From Draconibacterium orientale (lineage in GTDB: Bacteria > Bacteroidota > Bacteroidia > Bacteroidales > Prolixibacteraceae), in contig NZ_CP007451.1 in NCBI RefSeq assembly GCF_000626635.1, positions 558,001 through 622,000 of the forward strand: a stretch of 64,000 nt of DNA. Reading direction: 5' to 3'. Made by a program: the position numbers and the translations under genes. This document shows positions 1 to 10,015 of this stretch, in pieces; position 1 is the stretch's first letter; the number at the start of each line of letters is the position of its first letter. Below the pieces are notes generated by a model that had not been told where the DNA came from, did not search any database, and saw only the letters and a program-made list of their open reading frames with translations.

Positions 1-348
1 TACATTTACCATCGATGGGCGTTCTTCGCGTGGGCCAATGCCGTCTTTCCAGTTGTAGGTATCGGCAAAACAACCGCCCGGCCAACGTAACAACGGTATT
101 TTCATATCGATTAAAGCGCCGGTAACATCATCTCTAAACCCGCGGGTATTGGGGATTTCTGAGTCTTCGCCAACAAATATACCGCCATAAATACAACGGC
201 CCAGGTGTTCGGCAAAATGCCCGTATATTTCTTTATTGATTTTTGTCTCGGCCTGATCGGCATACAAGGTAAGTTTGGTTTGGCCAAAGAGTACATTCGT
301 TGTAAGCACTAACAAAACGGCCACTGTTAATTTCATTTTAGTCATCAT
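1..348 (-). CDS. GH51 alpha-L-arabinofuranosidase, N-terminal part (runs off the left edge)
   Basis: Only the first 116 codons are present; the reading frame is open to base 1. The product begins with a signal peptide ([20 protein letters not shown], then FGQ) and continues with [20 protein letters not shown] and [20 protein letters not shown], both hallmarks of the GH51 (beta/alpha)8 barrel N-terminus. GH51 enzymes remove alpha-L-arabinofuranose side chains from arabinoxylan or arabinan. The catalytic glutamates lie outside the window. It follows the GH8 gene by about 50 bp and is probably the distal gene seen of the unit starting at the GH97 (9690). Its [11 protein letters not shown] segment is closer to canonical AbfA than the other GH51 (22415-23926). 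ATG at 348 or 345 are both possible starts. Confidence 0.9.
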   Translation of the reverse strand, partial: MMTKMKLTVAVLLVLTTNVLFGQTKLTLYADQAETKINKEIYGHFAEHLGRCIYGGIFVGEDSEIPNTRGFRDDVTGALIDMKIPLLRWPGGCFADTYNWKDGIGPREERPSMVNV

Positions 349-395
349 TTTATATTAATTTTTAGTTGGAATTCAAATTAAATCATCGTCCATTA

Positions 396-1673
396 TTATT
401 GCTGACCGGGTAAAATTGCCTGGTAGTTTCCGCTCAGGTGCATTAAACTGAACAGGTACAGCAAACCATCGTAATACGGATCGAAGTAGCCATCTCCGTA
501 GGGTTCCAGTTTGGCGTTCCAAAGTTTATGTACAAAATCAAAATCCGGATCAACATCATCAACCATCGAAAGTGTTGCCGAGGTAGAAATTAATCCCAGC
601 GAATGGCGCAGTTTCCTAAATCCGCCAGCCTGAAGTATCCATTCCGGCTCAGTACCATCGGGATTATACTGATCAACAAAGTCGTTCATACCCTGCGCAC
701 GTAAAAATCCCTGAAAGCGGCCGGCATAATCCTCCTGCCAGTTTTTGTCTTTCCCAAACCAAATGTAGTCCATGGTAATATTCATGGGTACGCGCCACGA
801 ATCGTAGCGAAACGCCTGGGGCATCCAGCGGGCATCGTGTTTCGAGCCGTCGAAATTGGCATAATCGTAATTTAATCCGGTTACCGGATGACAGGCGCGA
901 TGCAGAAAAACCCGCGCCGTATCGGCACAGTCGCGGTAGAACTGCTCGTGGCCATCGTTGGCAAAATCGGCCCACACTTCCATAAATGCCGGAACATGAT
1001 ACGATGGGTCGGTCCAGTTGTACCCATCTCCTTCGGGAACAAAACTTATTTGCTTGTGCTCCACATTGATAATATGGTTTACTCTGTTGGAGCCGTCCTT
1101 TTCCCACATGGCATCTAAAATACGGCGTGCTTCGGCGTAATAATCAATTCCGGTATCGTTGCCCCAACGGTTCGATGCAAACAACAGTGAAGTTACAAAA
1201 TACAGCTCGCCATCCGAGGCTGAGCCTGGCGAGTTCAGTCGGTTGGTTTCCGGATTAACGCTCCACGCAAAATAAGCTTCGCGTTGCCCCGACTGATGTT
1301 GCATATACTTTTTGCTCCATCGCCAAAGTTTATCAAACACTTCTTTTTTATCCAGCTGAACTGCCACCATCAAACCATACGAAAGGCCTTCGGTGCGTGC
1401 GTCGTTATTTTTAATATCCGAAACGTAAGCCAACGAATCTTCCACCTCGAAATAAATACGATTGGGCCCCTCAAAAAGATCGTGATAGGCTTTTTCCAGT
1501 TTGGCATCAATATCTTTTTGCGCATACCCGGCTTCGGTAAAAAGGTTTGGGTACTCACCGGTGTAATAGGCGCCTTGTTTTTCGTCTGTTTGCTGACCAA
1601 ATATATTAGTTGCCGGCAACAGCAGGAATACTGTAATAAAGCAACAGAATGTTCTTACCATTTTCCTATTCAT
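396..1673 (-). CDS. GH8 enzyme, probable reducing-end xylose-releasing exo-oligoxylanase (Rex type)
   Basis: Secreted or periplasmic GH8 inverting hydrolase. Numbering from the upstream ATG at 1697: the general acid Glu is in NDARTEGLSYG (about E103), the conserved substrate-binding stretch is SPGSASDGELYF (about 156-167), and the catalytic base Asp is in FRYDSWRVP (about D299). These blocks match the xylan-active branch of GH8, which includes Rex enzymes that cleave xylose from the reducing end of xylo-oligosaccharides; an endo-xylanase cannot be excluded. I prefer the ATG at 1673, giving MNRKMVRTFCCF... as a normal signal peptide ending at IFGQ; the ATG at 1697 adds an acidic N-terminus. 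It sits 9-33 bp after the GH95 gene in the same direction, so it is likely co-transcribed. Confidence 0.88.
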   Translation of the reverse strand: MNRKMVRTFCCFITVFLLLPATNIFGQQTDEKQGAYYTGEYPNLFTEAGYAQKDIDAKLEKAYHDLFEGPNRIYFEVEDSLAYVSDIKNNDARTEGLSYGLMVAVQLDKKEVFDKLWRWSKKYMQHQSGQREAYFAWSVNPETNRLNSPGSASDGELYFVTSLLFASNRWGNDTGIDYYAEARRILDAMWEKDGSNRVNHIINVEHKQISFVPEGDGYNWTDPSYHVPAFMEVWADFANDGHEQFYRDCADTARVFLHRACHPVTGLNYDYANFDGSKHDARWMPQAFRYDSWRVPMNITMDYIWFGKDKNWQEDYAGRFQGFLRAQGMNDFVDQYNPDGTEPEWILQAGGFRKLRHSLGLISTSATLSMVDDVDPDFDFVHKLWNAKLEPYGDGYFDPYYDGLLYLFSLMHLSGNYQAILPGQQ

Positions 1674-1706
1674 TGTAGTTTTCAAGTTATATTCCATTTT
1701 CCCGTT

Positions 1707-4154
1707 TTATAATCTCAGAAGCAGTATTTCCTCTCCGGCAATTGTTTCCAAATCATACTCATATACCTTTCTCAACTCCGGCAATTTCACATCTTCCGTG
1801 TTTACTTTTGGTGATTTTATTTTAGGAATGGAATAAAACGGATTTGTATTTTCGCCGACAGCTTCTTTCAATCCGTCGCCTGTTAAAGGAACGTAAGAAC
1901 GAATACGGCAATTTCCGCCCAGTTTCGATCGAATAAGCGCTGTTTGCACTTCACCACTCTCCCACTTTATGTCCACTTCAAAACCTCCGCGAGCCACCAA
2001 TCCACTCACCGATCCTTTGCTCCATTTTGAGGGAAGCGCCGGAAGCAAGTGAATGGCTCCGTGCTGACTTTGCATCAACATTTCGGCAATTCCTGCAGTG
2101 CAACCAAAGTTGCCGTCAATCTGGAAAGGCGGGTGCGCATCAAACAAGTTCGGGTAAGTTCCGCCGCTCATTCTTCGTCCGCTTCGCGAAACAGGTTTTA
2201 GCTGATCGGTAATTAGTTTGTAGGCATGATCGCCATCGAGCAAACGTGCCCACAGATTTACTTTCCATCCCATCGACCAGCCGGTTGATTCGTCGCCGCG
2301 GGCTACCAACGAAGTGCGTGCAGCCTCGAATAATTCGGGCGAATGATAAGGCGATATCTGGTTCGAAGGGTAAAGTCCGTATAAATGTGATACGTGCCGG
2401 TGATGATCGTTGGGATTATCCCAGTCGTACATCCACTCCTGCAGTTGCCCCCAGTTGCCAATTTGCATGGGTGGCAGTTTCTGCATGGCGGCCTTAATTT
2501 TTTCTACCAGAGCAGTGTCCGCTTCTAATACTTCAGCAGCATTAACAGTTATCGAAAACAAATCGAAAAGCAGCTGATTATCCATGGTTGTCCCGGCAGC
2601 AATGTTTGAACCGTGGCCTGCCGGCGTATTTTCGGGCGAAACAGAAGGCGAAACCACCAGCCAACCATTTTCAGGTTCTTCAATCAAAAAATCAAGGAAA
2701 AACAAAGTTGCTCCTTTCATGGCCGGGTAAACACTTTTCAGGTATTCGGTATCTCCGTTAAAAGCATATTTATCGTACAGATGCTGCGACAACCAGGCAC
2801 CGCCCATTAGCCACATGCCCCAGGTAGCGCCATCAATTGGCCCGTTAATTCGCCAGATATCAGTATTATGGTGCAGTACCCAACCATTGGCGCCGTACAT
2901 ATCCTGCGCGGTTTTTTGGCCGGTTTCCGACAATTCTTTTACCATCTGCACCAGCGGCTCGTTTAATTCGCTGAGGTTGGTAATTTCCGATGGCCAGTAA
3001 TTCATTTCGGCATTTATGTTTACCGTGTATTTACTGTCCCAGGGTGGCATTAACTGGTCATTCCAAATGCCCTGCAAATTGGCGGGCTGACCACCGGGGC
3101 GCGACGATGAAATAAGCAAGTACCTGCCAAACTGAAAATAGAGCTCCACCAGCTGCGGATCGTTGGTTGTTGCGAATTCCTCCACCCGCACATCCGTCGT
3201 TTTATTTACCGATTCGGTTTTCCCCAAATCCAGATCAACCCGATTAAAATAGCGCTGGTAATCAGCAATATGATCTTTTAACAAATCCTTGTAACTCTTT
3301 TCAATCGCAGCTTCCAAATAATTGGTTGCGCGTTCGCCGGCATTTCCGCTAATATCGTTGTAGCTGTTAAAATTGGTGGCCATAGAAACAATAATGGTAG
3401 CCGCTTTTGCTTCGCTCACGGTCAGCACCGATTCATCGGCAGTTATTTCGCCACCATCGTTTATTATTTTTACCCTGGTTTCGAATTCAACAGCACCTTT
3501 TACGCCTTCGTGGCTACTGGTAACACCTGTCATAACCAACTCGTCGTTTCCTCGTGTAGTTACAGTTACTTTTGAAGGCCGGTCGAGCGTTGCCGAAAAA
3601 TTCAAAGCGCCTGATTTATCGGCAGAAATACGGGCCACAATTACCTGGTCGGGAAACGATGAGAATACTTCAGTTTTGTAGTTTACCTCGCCAACCCGGT
3701 AGCTAGTTGAAGCCACAGCCTTTTCGATGTTCAATTCGCGCGAATAGTTGCTAACATCTTTGTGCCCTTCAAAATTCAACTTCAGATTGCCTGCAGTTTG
3801 GTAAGGCATTCCGTGCGATTTTTTGGTAATAAAATCACGATTTACAAGATCCTGAGCTTCTTTGTATTTTCCATCGAAAATTAACTTACGCACTTTTGTC
3901 AACGCTGCTTTGGCATCGGGATTATCGTTTCGGTTGGGTTCTCCGGCCCAAATCGTATTCTCGTTTAACTGAATAATTTCGTTCTCAGGGTTTCCGTAAA
4001 TCATCGCCCCCAAACGGCCGTTTCCAACCGGAAGTGCTTCAACCCATTGTTCAGCCGGCTTATCGTAGCGAAGTTTTAGCAGCGTATTATCTTCGGGTTC
4101 TTGCTGCGCGCAGGCACAAAAGGCAATAAATATTAAAAATACAAGTCTCTTCAT
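1707..4154 (-). CDS. GH95 alpha-L-fucosidase / alpha-L-galactosidase
   Basis: 815-residue GH95 enzyme, the usual length for the family. The N-terminal beta-sandwich shows [15 protein letters not shown] and NENTIWAG. The (alpha/alpha)6 barrel carries [11 protein letters not shown] (Asn residues that activate the catalytic water), LQEWMYDW followed by [12 protein letters not shown] (general-acid Glu region) and FQIDGNFG (Asp of the C-terminal block). The start [17 protein letters not shown] may be a lipoprotein signal, although the lipobox is imperfect. Known GH95 activities are alpha-1,2-L-fucosidase and alpha-L-galactosidase; the latter has been described for a Bacteroides enzyme acting on corn-type glucuronoarabinoxylan. 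Given the surrounding xylan genes, the L-galactosidase role is the more likely one here, but this is inference. Confidence 0.88.
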   Translation of the reverse strand: MKRLVFLIFIAFCACAQQEPEDNTLLKLRYDKPAEQWVEALPVGNGRLGAMIYGNPENEIIQLNENTIWAGEPNRNDNPDAKAALTKVRKLIFDGKYKEAQDLVNRDFITKKSHGMPYQTAGNLKLNFEGHKDVSNYSRELNIEKAVASTSYRVGEVNYKTEVFSSFPDQVIVARISADKSGALNFSATLDRPSKVTVTTRGNDELVMTGVTSSHEGVKGAVEFETRVKIINDGGEITADESVLTVSEAKAATIIVSMATNFNSYNDISGNAGERATNYLEAAIEKSYKDLLKDHIADYQRYFNRVDLDLGKTESVNKTTDVRVEEFATTNDPQLVELYFQFGRYLLISSSRPGGQPANLQGIWNDQLMPPWDSKYTVNINAEMNYWPSEITNLSELNEPLVQMVKELSETGQKTAQDMYGANGWVLHHNTDIWRINGPIDGATWGMWLMGGAWLSQHLYDKYAFNGDTEYLKSVYPAMKGATLFFLDFLIEEPENGWLVVSPSVSPENTPAGHGSNIAAGTTMDNQLLFDLFSITVNAAEVLEADTALVEKIKAAMQKLPPMQIGNWGQLQEWMYDWDNPNDHHRHVSHLYGLYPSNQISPYHSPELFEAARTSLVARGDESTGWSMGWKVNLWARLLDGDHAYKLITDQLKPVSRSGRRMSGGTYPNLFDAHPPFQIDGNFGCTAGIAEMLMQSQHGAIHLLPALPSKWSKGSVSGLVARGGFEVDIKWESGEVQTALIRSKLGGNCRIRSYVPLTGDGLKEAVGENTNPFYSIPKIKSPKVNTEDVKLPELRKVYEYDLETIAGEEILLLRL

Positions 4155-4202
4155 CTTTCCACATTATTGACACTCTTCATACGAAGAAGCGTTTTTCTTA
4201 TT

Positions 4203-5552
4203 CTATTCAAAACTTATCCAGTCGATTTCTACCGGATTATTATTTGCCGCCACCACAAAAAGATTATGAATACCGGGTTTAACTTTGCTTATTTTTGTTT
4301 TTGACACCGTCATTTCACTACCTTCCGGCACACTAATTTCCGCCAGTACGGGGCCATCCGCTGCATCAATTCTCAATTCAACTTTTCCTCCGTTTAATGC
4401 ACGGGCATTCACCACTACTTTCGCTGTATTTTTCTTTTCAAAATTTACTGCGTTGTACGAAATCCAGGCATCTTTATTTTCCAGAACCGTTTTCCAGCCG
4501 GCAAAGGTGTTGGTGGTGTCGTTAAAAACGATCTTCACATTTTCACTTTTATCACTGTAGCGATCGAGTTGTATTTTCTCGTTTGCCGCAGTTAAGCCAA
4601 CACCTCGTTTGGTTGGAATAACTTTTTGAATGGTTCCATCGGCGTTAAAAAACAGGCTGTCGATACAAACCGATCGGTTCTTATCGAAATGAGGTGAATA
4701 ATCGTTGTGGTGGTAAAACAAATACCACTGATTGTTGTATTCGATCATCGAGTGATGATTGGTCCAGCAGCCAGTTTCCGACTCGTCCATAATTACGCCG
4801 GTCATTGTAAACGGGCCTTCGGGACTGTCGCCCATGGCGTATTCCAGCCGCTCGGTTTTATTTTCTACATGCGGAAATGTAAGGTAATATTTTCCATTTC
4901 GCTCAAAAACAAACGGGCCTTCTTTCATCCCTTTTGTGGGTAAATTATCTATGGCAACCGGCTTCGAAGCCAGCTCTGTCATGTTCTCTTTTAGTTTTGC
5001 CACGTAAATATTACCCATCGAATAATACAAATAGGCTTGCCCGTCTTTGTCGATCAGAACATTCGGATCGATACCAAAAATTCCGTCAATGGCATTTTCC
5101 TGCGGAACATAAGGTCCTTCAGGCTTATCGGCAATGGCAACTCCAATTCCAAAACCCTTGCGGCCATTGGGGCCCGCTACATTTTTATTGGCCGGAAAGT
5201 AGAAATAATACTTTCCGTTACGTTCGATACAATCGGGAGCCCACATGCTATATGATGTTGAATCGACCCAGGGCACTTTATTCTGACTAACAATTACCCC
5301 ATGATCGGTCCAATCGCTAAGATTTTCTGATGAAAACACATGATAATCGGGCATACAAAACCAATTCTCGCGCAGGTTTTTATTGGGTGGAGCCGGAATG
5401 TCGTGCGATGGAAAAACATACACTTTCCCATTGAATACACGGGCCGTTGGATCAGCTGAAAACTGATCTCTGATTACCGGATTTTGCGCCCAAACCGTGA
5501 ACGCCGATACGGTAAAAATTATGGCAAGGGTAAAGTATTTTTTCAAGTTCAT
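4203..5552 (-). CDS. GH43 beta-xylosidase/alpha-L-arabinofuranosidase with C-terminal CBM6-like domain
   Basis: 449 residues with a signal peptide ending near AFTVWAQ. Five-bladed propeller GH43 signature residues: base Asp in SADPTARVF (about 33), pKa-modulating Asp in GIDPNVLIDKDG, and general-acid Glu in KEGPFVFERNGKYY. Blade motifs such as SSENLSDWTDHG and YSMWAPDCIERNGKYYFYFP are typical. The last ~120 residues (AWISYNAVNFEKKN ... GKVELRIDAADGPVLAEI) look like a CBM6 beta-sandwich. It is similar in layout to the GH43-CBM6 at 39524-40906 but diverged in sequence. Located between GH95 and GH67, so a role trimming arabinose or xylose from glucuronoarabinoxylan oligosaccharides is likely; the exact specificity cannot be read from the sequence. 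Confidence 0.87.
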   Translation of the reverse strand: MNLKKYFTLAIIFTVSAFTVWAQNPVIRDQFSADPTARVFNGKVYVFPSHDIPAPPNKNLRENWFCMPDYHVFSSENLSDWTDHGVIVSQNKVPWVDSTSYSMWAPDCIERNGKYYFYFPANKNVAGPNGRKGFGIGVAIADKPEGPYVPQENAIDGIFGIDPNVLIDKDGQAYLYYSMGNIYVAKLKENMTELASKPVAIDNLPTKGMKEGPFVFERNGKYYLTFPHVENKTERLEYAMGDSPEGPFTMTGVIMDESETGCWTNHHSMIEYNNQWYLFYHHNDYSPHFDKNRSVCIDSLFFNADGTIQKVIPTKRGVGLTAANEKIQLDRYSDKSENVKIVFNDTTNTFAGWKTVLENKDAWISYNAVNFEKKNTAKVVVNARALNGGKVELRIDAADGPVLAEISVPEGSEMTVSKTKISKVKPGIHNLFVVAANNNPVEIDWISFE

Positions 5553-5628
5553 TTTGCTGGTTTTTATTCGGTTTAATTATTTACAATCAAGAATATTTAC
5601 AAGAGGTTTTCTTCATATAGTTTCCCGG

Positions 5629-7701
5629 CTATTCACTTTGCCGAACCCGCTGTTCGTCGCGTTCGAGCAGTTCATCCAGGTTATAAAGTGGGCGCTCCAG
5701 CTCATATGGAATTGGCTGTTTGCTGAATTGCTGAAAATACAGCAAGCAGGCATCTTTCCATTCCTGAGCATCCAGGCTGTGTTTTGTAAGTTTATACTGA
5801 ATGGCTGCAAAGCGTTCGGCATCGACAAAACGCTCTGCCTTATCCCAAATCCGCTGAAATTCGCGCACCTGCTTCACTCCTTCGTCGTAGCGATAGCATA
5901 GCTCATTCCAAAGTGTTCTGCCATTTTTCATTTTATGATCCCACGAAACATGATGAAACCAAAGCAAAAACGCCTCGGGACAGGTATTCACATCGGCTAA
6001 CTGGCTGGCAAGCGGTCCGCGGTACTGACTAATTGCATCGCTGCCCGAAGCTGTACGGTCGAATCCAATCCCAAACGAATCGGCCTGGTGATAATACGGT
6101 GGTGTCCAGTCGGGCCGCATACCGTCCGGCGCCCACCACGGACCAGGACCGTAATGTGCATGTGCCGAAAAAATATGGTGAAGCCCCAAAGGCATCATGT
6201 AATTTACGGTTGCTTCGTGACTGTCGAGCATCATTTGTTTTACAGGCTGCAAAAACGACAGATTCCACTCCAGATCATAAGCGCTTGTTTCTTCATCTGA
6301 ATTTTGTGGCCCGAAGGTAAGTTTCAACCATTCGTCGGCTATTCGTGCACTAGTAATTGAATGATTCCAGGCTTGGCGACCAAACGCATACCAGTTGGCT
6401 TGCGCAAAATAGTGACCACACCAGTTGGCATCGAGGCCAATGTTTGCAACGCCGGCAATAGCGCTGTATTTCTGATTAAAAAGACTGCCATCGGTGCAAC
6501 GGGCAACCGTGCTGCCTACACCTTCCTGCCGGGTTTCGCTTTTCAGAAATTCTTCCCACATGGGAGCCAGAAAAACCAGATGCACCGATTGCCCCAGGTA
6601 TTCCATGGTAACCTGCAGCTCGGGCATTACAGTTGTTTGTTTCATTGCTCCAAACAGCGGACTAAAGGGTTCGCGTGGCTGAAAATCGATGGGGCCGTTT
6701 TTCACCTGAATAATTACATTTTCGTGAAATTGCCCATCAAGCGGCATAAATTCGTTGTAGGCTTGTTTGGCACGGTCTTCATCCGATGGATCGTAAACAA
6801 AGGCACGCCACATTACAATCCCATTGTAGGGTTCCAGCGCTTCAGCCATCATATTGGCACCATCGGCATGGGTGCGCCCAAAGTTTTGCGGTCCGGGTTG
6901 TCCTTCGCTGTTTGCTTTTACCAGGAAACCACCAAAATCGGGAATCAAATCATATATTTCTTTTACTTTTTCTTTCCACCAGGCTTGCACTTCGGGGTTA
7001 AGAGGATCAGCAGTTTCGAGGCCACCAATTACTTCAGGCGAAGCAAAATTTACAGCCAGATACGTTTTTATTCCGTAAGGACGCAGCACGTCGGCAACTG
7101 CTTTTGCCCGCTCCAGAACAGGCGTGGTTAGTACGGTTGGCGAAGCATTTACATTGTTCAGTACTGTTGCATTAATTCCGACCGAAGCATTGGCCCGGGC
7201 ATATTCCGTCCAAAGGTTTATATCATCTGCGGATACTTCCAGCGAATCGATTCCACGCCAGAAAATGGAACGACCGGCGTAACCCCGTTCAACGCTTCCA
7301 TCCAGGTTATCCCAGTGGTTTAACAGGCGCAAATTATACGACGGATTTATAACTTCTTCCGTTAATGATTCACCGGTTTGTTGCCGGCGCAAAATTTCGA
7401 AAGCACCGTATAAAAGGCCGGCATCAGTTTTTGCCTGAATGCTATTTTCACGTAATCGAAAGCCATCCTCTTTTAAAAGTTTGTCTTTTAAAATCTTCAA
7501 CTCGATAACCTGACCGGCTTTTCCCTGCCAGCCATTTTTCAATTCGTTAATTGCAATGTTAATGGTGGGCGATTTTTTTGAGCACCTAACCTCAACCGGG
7601 ATAGTACTTTTGGCTCGCAACCAAAGGTTGTGTCCATCTTCGGCGTTAACTCCTGTACTTAATAAAACAAAGGCAAAAAGCGCTGTCAGTAACTTGATCA
7701 T
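5629..7701 (-). CDS. GH67 alpha-glucuronidase
   Basis: 690 residues, the normal GH67 size, with signal peptide MIKLLTALFAFVLLSTGVNA. GH67 removes 4-O-methyl-D-glucuronic acid from the non-reducing terminal xylose of xylo-oligosaccharides. The three catalytic carboxylates are all visible: general acid about E266 in VKANSEGQPGP, and the base pair about D339 in NGPIDFQPREP and E367 in VTMEYLG. Their spacing (73 and 28 residues) equals that known for the Cellvibrio GlcA67A triad. The N-terminal domain-2 region (IELKILKD... DAGLLYGAFEILRR) and the HWDNLDGSVERGYAG block are also typical. It acts late in degradation, on SusCD-imported oligosaccharides, probably in the periplasm. Neighbours are GH97 upstream and GH43 downstream. 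Confidence 0.95.
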   Translation of the reverse strand: MIKLLTALFAFVLLSTGVNAEDGHNLWLRAKSTIPVEVRCSKKSPTINIAINELKNGWQGKAGQVIELKILKDKLLKEDGFRLRENSIQAKTDAGLLYGAFEILRRQQTGESLTEEVINPSYNLRLLNHWDNLDGSVERGYAGRSIFWRGIDSLEVSADDINLWTEYARANASVGINATVLNNVNASPTVLTTPVLERAKAVADVLRPYGIKTYLAVNFASPEVIGGLETADPLNPEVQAWWKEKVKEIYDLIPDFGGFLVKANSEGQPGPQNFGRTHADGANMMAEALEPYNGIVMWRAFVYDPSDEDRAKQAYNEFMPLDGQFHENVIIQVKNGPIDFQPREPFSPLFGAMKQTTVMPELQVTMEYLGQSVHLVFLAPMWEEFLKSETRQEGVGSTVARCTDGSLFNQKYSAIAGVANIGLDANWCGHYFAQANWYAFGRQAWNHSITSARIADEWLKLTFGPQNSDEETSAYDLEWNLSFLQPVKQMMLDSHEATVNYMMPLGLHHIFSAHAHYGPGPWWAPDGMRPDWTPPYYHQADSFGIGFDRTASGSDAISQYRGPLASQLADVNTCPEAFLLWFHHVSWDHKMKNGRTLWNELCYRYDEGVKQVREFQRIWDKAERFVDAERFAAIQYKLTKHSLDAQEWKDACLLYFQQFSKQPIPYELERPLYNLDELLERDEQRVRQSE

Positions 7702-7728
7702 TCTCGTTAATTTTCTTTTTGTCGATTT

Positions 7729-9690
7729 CTATTTCTGGTTTACGATTAGCAGCCCGCCATTACCCGGAATTGAAACTGTTAGCTCCTGGCTTTTAGGGAA
7801 TCGTTCTGTTTCAAGTTTCCCATTCAATGCGTCATCGTCGCTATAAATCCGGTAGCTATTTCCGGCAGCTATCATGGGCAGTTTTATCGTTAACTCCCGG
7901 GTTTCTTTCTGTGCGTTAACACCGGCCACATACCAGGCATCGCCTTTTCTGCGCGCCAGCACCACGTATTTCCCGGGGTAACCGTCGATAAAACGCACTT
8001 CGTCCCAGGTGGTGGGTACTTCTTTCATAAAATTTATGGCCCATTCGGGAGCATCGGTAAGGTTGTTGGGTGCCAGCGCAAAATGCTGCACTGCACTTTG
8101 AAAGAGAACAGCTGTGGCCAGCGCATAAACATCCGAAGTCATTCGTTTTGTTCCTCTTCCCGGCGTATTGTTGGCATTGTAAAACTCGTTCAGGGCGCTA
8201 CCGCCAAAATCCATGCTGCCAACGGCATTACGGATGAAAGGATGCAAACAAGCGTTTAAAGCTTCAATGTCGCAGCTGTGTTGCCCGAAATGCAGGTTTT
8301 CGCTGGCACGAACGGCTTCGGCAGAGGCAAAATTCGGAAACATGCGTTCCCAGCCACGCGGCAAGGTACAACCGTGAAAAACAACCAACAAGCCGTAATC
8401 GTTGGCATCGTACAAAATGTCTTTGTACACTTTCATGGTAACCTGTTTGTCGCCACCAAAAAAATCGACTTTTATTCCACGAATTCCAATGCTTTGCATC
8501 CAGGCCATTTCTTTGCGTCGGATAATGGTATTATCCATAATTCCGCGTGGCCCTTGCGGAGCATCATTCCAGTAACCGTTAGAATTGTACCACAAATACA
8601 AGGCTACATCTTTTGATGCCGCATATTTTGCCAGTTCCTCAATTTTATCGCGACCGATCTGCGTATCCCACAAGGCATCAACCAACACGGTTTCAAATCC
8701 CATGACAGCGCTAAAATCGATGTATTCTTTCTGAACATCAAAAGTTGTTGCACCGTCCATTTTTATAATCCAGCTCCAGCTTCCACTTCCGTATTCATAT
8801 TCTTGCGAGGCCTCGTAAAGTGGCTCCACCACATCAAAAGGAATAGTGGTTTCAACAATTGGCGCCAGCGTTTCGCCAACGGTAATGGTTCGCCACGGCG
8901 TGTATCCGGGCAAGGGAATTCCGGCGGTATTGGTGCCGTTTCCATTATTTTCTTCCTGCAAAGGATAGCCAATGGAGTAGCTTTTGTCTTCGTTTCCAAC
9001 CAGGCGGCTGGCGCAATAACGGCTGTCAACTCCTGTCTCCGAAACCAGTACCCAACCGGCATCGTTCACTTTAAACAAACAAGGGAAAGTGTAACCAAAT
9101 CCCCATCCGTTTTTACCCATTTCATCGTCGGGCGTATAATCGGTTTCGTAACTTGGCGCAGTGCGCGCAAAACCGGTCATGGGCTCCATTTGCGGACACA
9201 AAAAGGTGGTGGTTCCTTCGGGGAATACAAAACCCGTTGATTCGCGGTTTACCACACAACTGCGGGTTTCTTTTTGCGGATGCACTTTATAACGAAAGGC
9301 AATATTGTTGTTGCTTACCTGAAACTCAACATCAAAAACTGTTTTATCAGCTTTCAGAAAAGAAAATACAGCTTCGTTGGCCGAATAATCCACCTTGCTT
9401 TGTTTTATGTTCCGGAGTTCGTAAGAATCTTTTATTTGATTTGTTTCAACAGATTCGGAAAGGGTAAGTTCCTGTGTGAAATCACCAATATTGGTTTCCA
9501 TTCCAAGCGGAGATTCTTTGATGAAGGTTTTATCGTTGAACAAAACGCTGTAAACAGGTAGCCCGTTTTTGATATCAACAGCAACAACAAGTTTTCCATC
9601 AGGACTTGTTAGTTGATTTTGTTGAGCTGTGATTGGGCCAATAATAAGAATAAAAAATATTGCAAGAATGTAACTTTTCACCGTCTTCAT
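7729..9690 (-). CDS. GH97 retaining alpha-galactosidase-type glycosidase
   Basis: Signal peptide MKTVKSYILAIFFILIIGPI, then TAQ. The open frame extends to 9774 but only with a GTG and a non-signal N-terminus, so the ATG at 9690 is chosen (653 residues). GH97 features: N-terminal beta-super-sandwich (SPDGKLVVAVDIKNG), and a TIM barrel with nucleophile Asp in RGIKVDFFGG and the HGCTLPRGWERMFPN / EAVRASE block carrying the acid/base Glu. The presence of KVDF Asp marks the retaining alpha-galactosidase branch rather than the inverting SusB-like glucosidases. Calcium-site Glu residues are expected but were not assigned. It is the first gene of the most distal minus-strand unit, preceded by the operator/promoter at 9791-9863. 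Confidence 0.9.
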   Translation of the reverse strand: MKTVKSYILAIFFILIIGPITAQQNQLTSPDGKLVVAVDIKNGLPVYSVLFNDKTFIKESPLGMETNIGDFTQELTLSESVETNQIKDSYELRNIKQSKVDYSANEAVFSFLKADKTVFDVEFQVSNNNIAFRYKVHPQKETRSCVVNRESTGFVFPEGTTTFLCPQMEPMTGFARTAPSYETDYTPDDEMGKNGWGFGYTFPCLFKVNDAGWVLVSETGVDSRYCASRLVGNEDKSYSIGYPLQEENNGNGTNTAGIPLPGYTPWRTITVGETLAPIVETTIPFDVVEPLYEASQEYEYGSGSWSWIIKMDGATTFDVQKEYIDFSAVMGFETVLVDALWDTQIGRDKIEELAKYAASKDVALYLWYNSNGYWNDAPQGPRGIMDNTIIRRKEMAWMQSIGIRGIKVDFFGGDKQVTMKVYKDILYDANDYGLLVVFHGCTLPRGWERMFPNFASAEAVRASENLHFGQHSCDIEALNACLHPFIRNAVGSMDFGGSALNEFYNANNTPGRGTKRMTSDVYALATAVLFQSAVQHFALAPNNLTDAPEWAINFMKEVPTTWDEVRFIDGYPGKYVVLARRKGDAWYVAGVNAQKETRELTIKLPMIAAGNSYRIYSDDDALNGKLETERFPKSQELTVSIPGNGGLLIVNQK

Positions 9691-9790
9691 TTGAATTAGT
9701 AATAATTGATTTAGTCTCTTAAAAATTATAGTCACCGCTGTATTCTGCCCAACTAAAAACCAGACAGAATTCACCGGTAATTCATAAAGC

Positions 9791-9863
9791 TAAATGTACT
9801 GCTGTAATGAATGACAGGCATTATATTTTAGATAATTCAATTTCAATTTTAGATAAAAATTGA
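9791..9863 (-). promoter_or_regulatory. Candidate activator-dependent promoter of the GH97-GH67-GH43-GH95-GH8-GH51 unit
   Basis: Read on the minus strand: half-site TATCTAAAATTG (plus-strand AGATA at 9851-9855), then a second half-site TATCTAAAAT (AGATA at 9830-9834) 21 bp further. Exactly 31 nt after TATCT follows TACATTTA (9798-9791), close to the Bacteroidota -7 box TAnnTTTG. No TTTG -33 element is visible at the usual distance, which fits an activator-dependent promoter. The same spacing recurs at 48433-48503 and 54121-54190. The inferred transcript would start near 9785, about 95 nt before the GH97 ATG. Confidence 0.65.
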
Positions 9864-9910
9864 AAAACTCAGGAATTGTGGGGGCAAACAATGCACGAAG
9901 CAGGCTGTAC

Positions 9911-9959
9911 AAAAGAAATTAAACAACAGCCCCTTACAAGGTAAACCTTATAAGGGGCT
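9911..9959 (-). terminator. Intrinsic terminator after the long esterase/hydrolase unit
   Basis: Inverted repeat AGCCCCTTA (9928-9936) / TAAGGGGCT (9951-9959), extended by AAGG/CCTT around a TAAA loop with one mismatch. On the minus strand the hairpin is followed by GTTGTTTAATTTCTTTTG, a moderately U-rich tract. It lies 57 bp after the stop of the alpha/beta hydrolase gene and separates it from the GH97 promoter. Confidence 0.7.
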
Positions 9960-10015
9960 CCGGAATAATTCGAACAAAACCTATACAAATTGATTCGAAT
10001 TACATTTTTTGCACT

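Noticed and set aside
1284-1712. 142-codon plus-strand open frame
   Set aside because: Antisense shadow of the GH8 gene with no signal or family motif.
6361-7131. 256-codon plus-strand open frame
   Set aside because: Lies wholly antisense to the GH67 catalytic domain, whose active-site residues are intact; it is a shadow frame.
9691-9774. Upstream extension of the GH97 frame
   Set aside because: Begins with GTG and gives a non-signal N-terminus before an evident signal peptide; ATG at 9690 is preferred.
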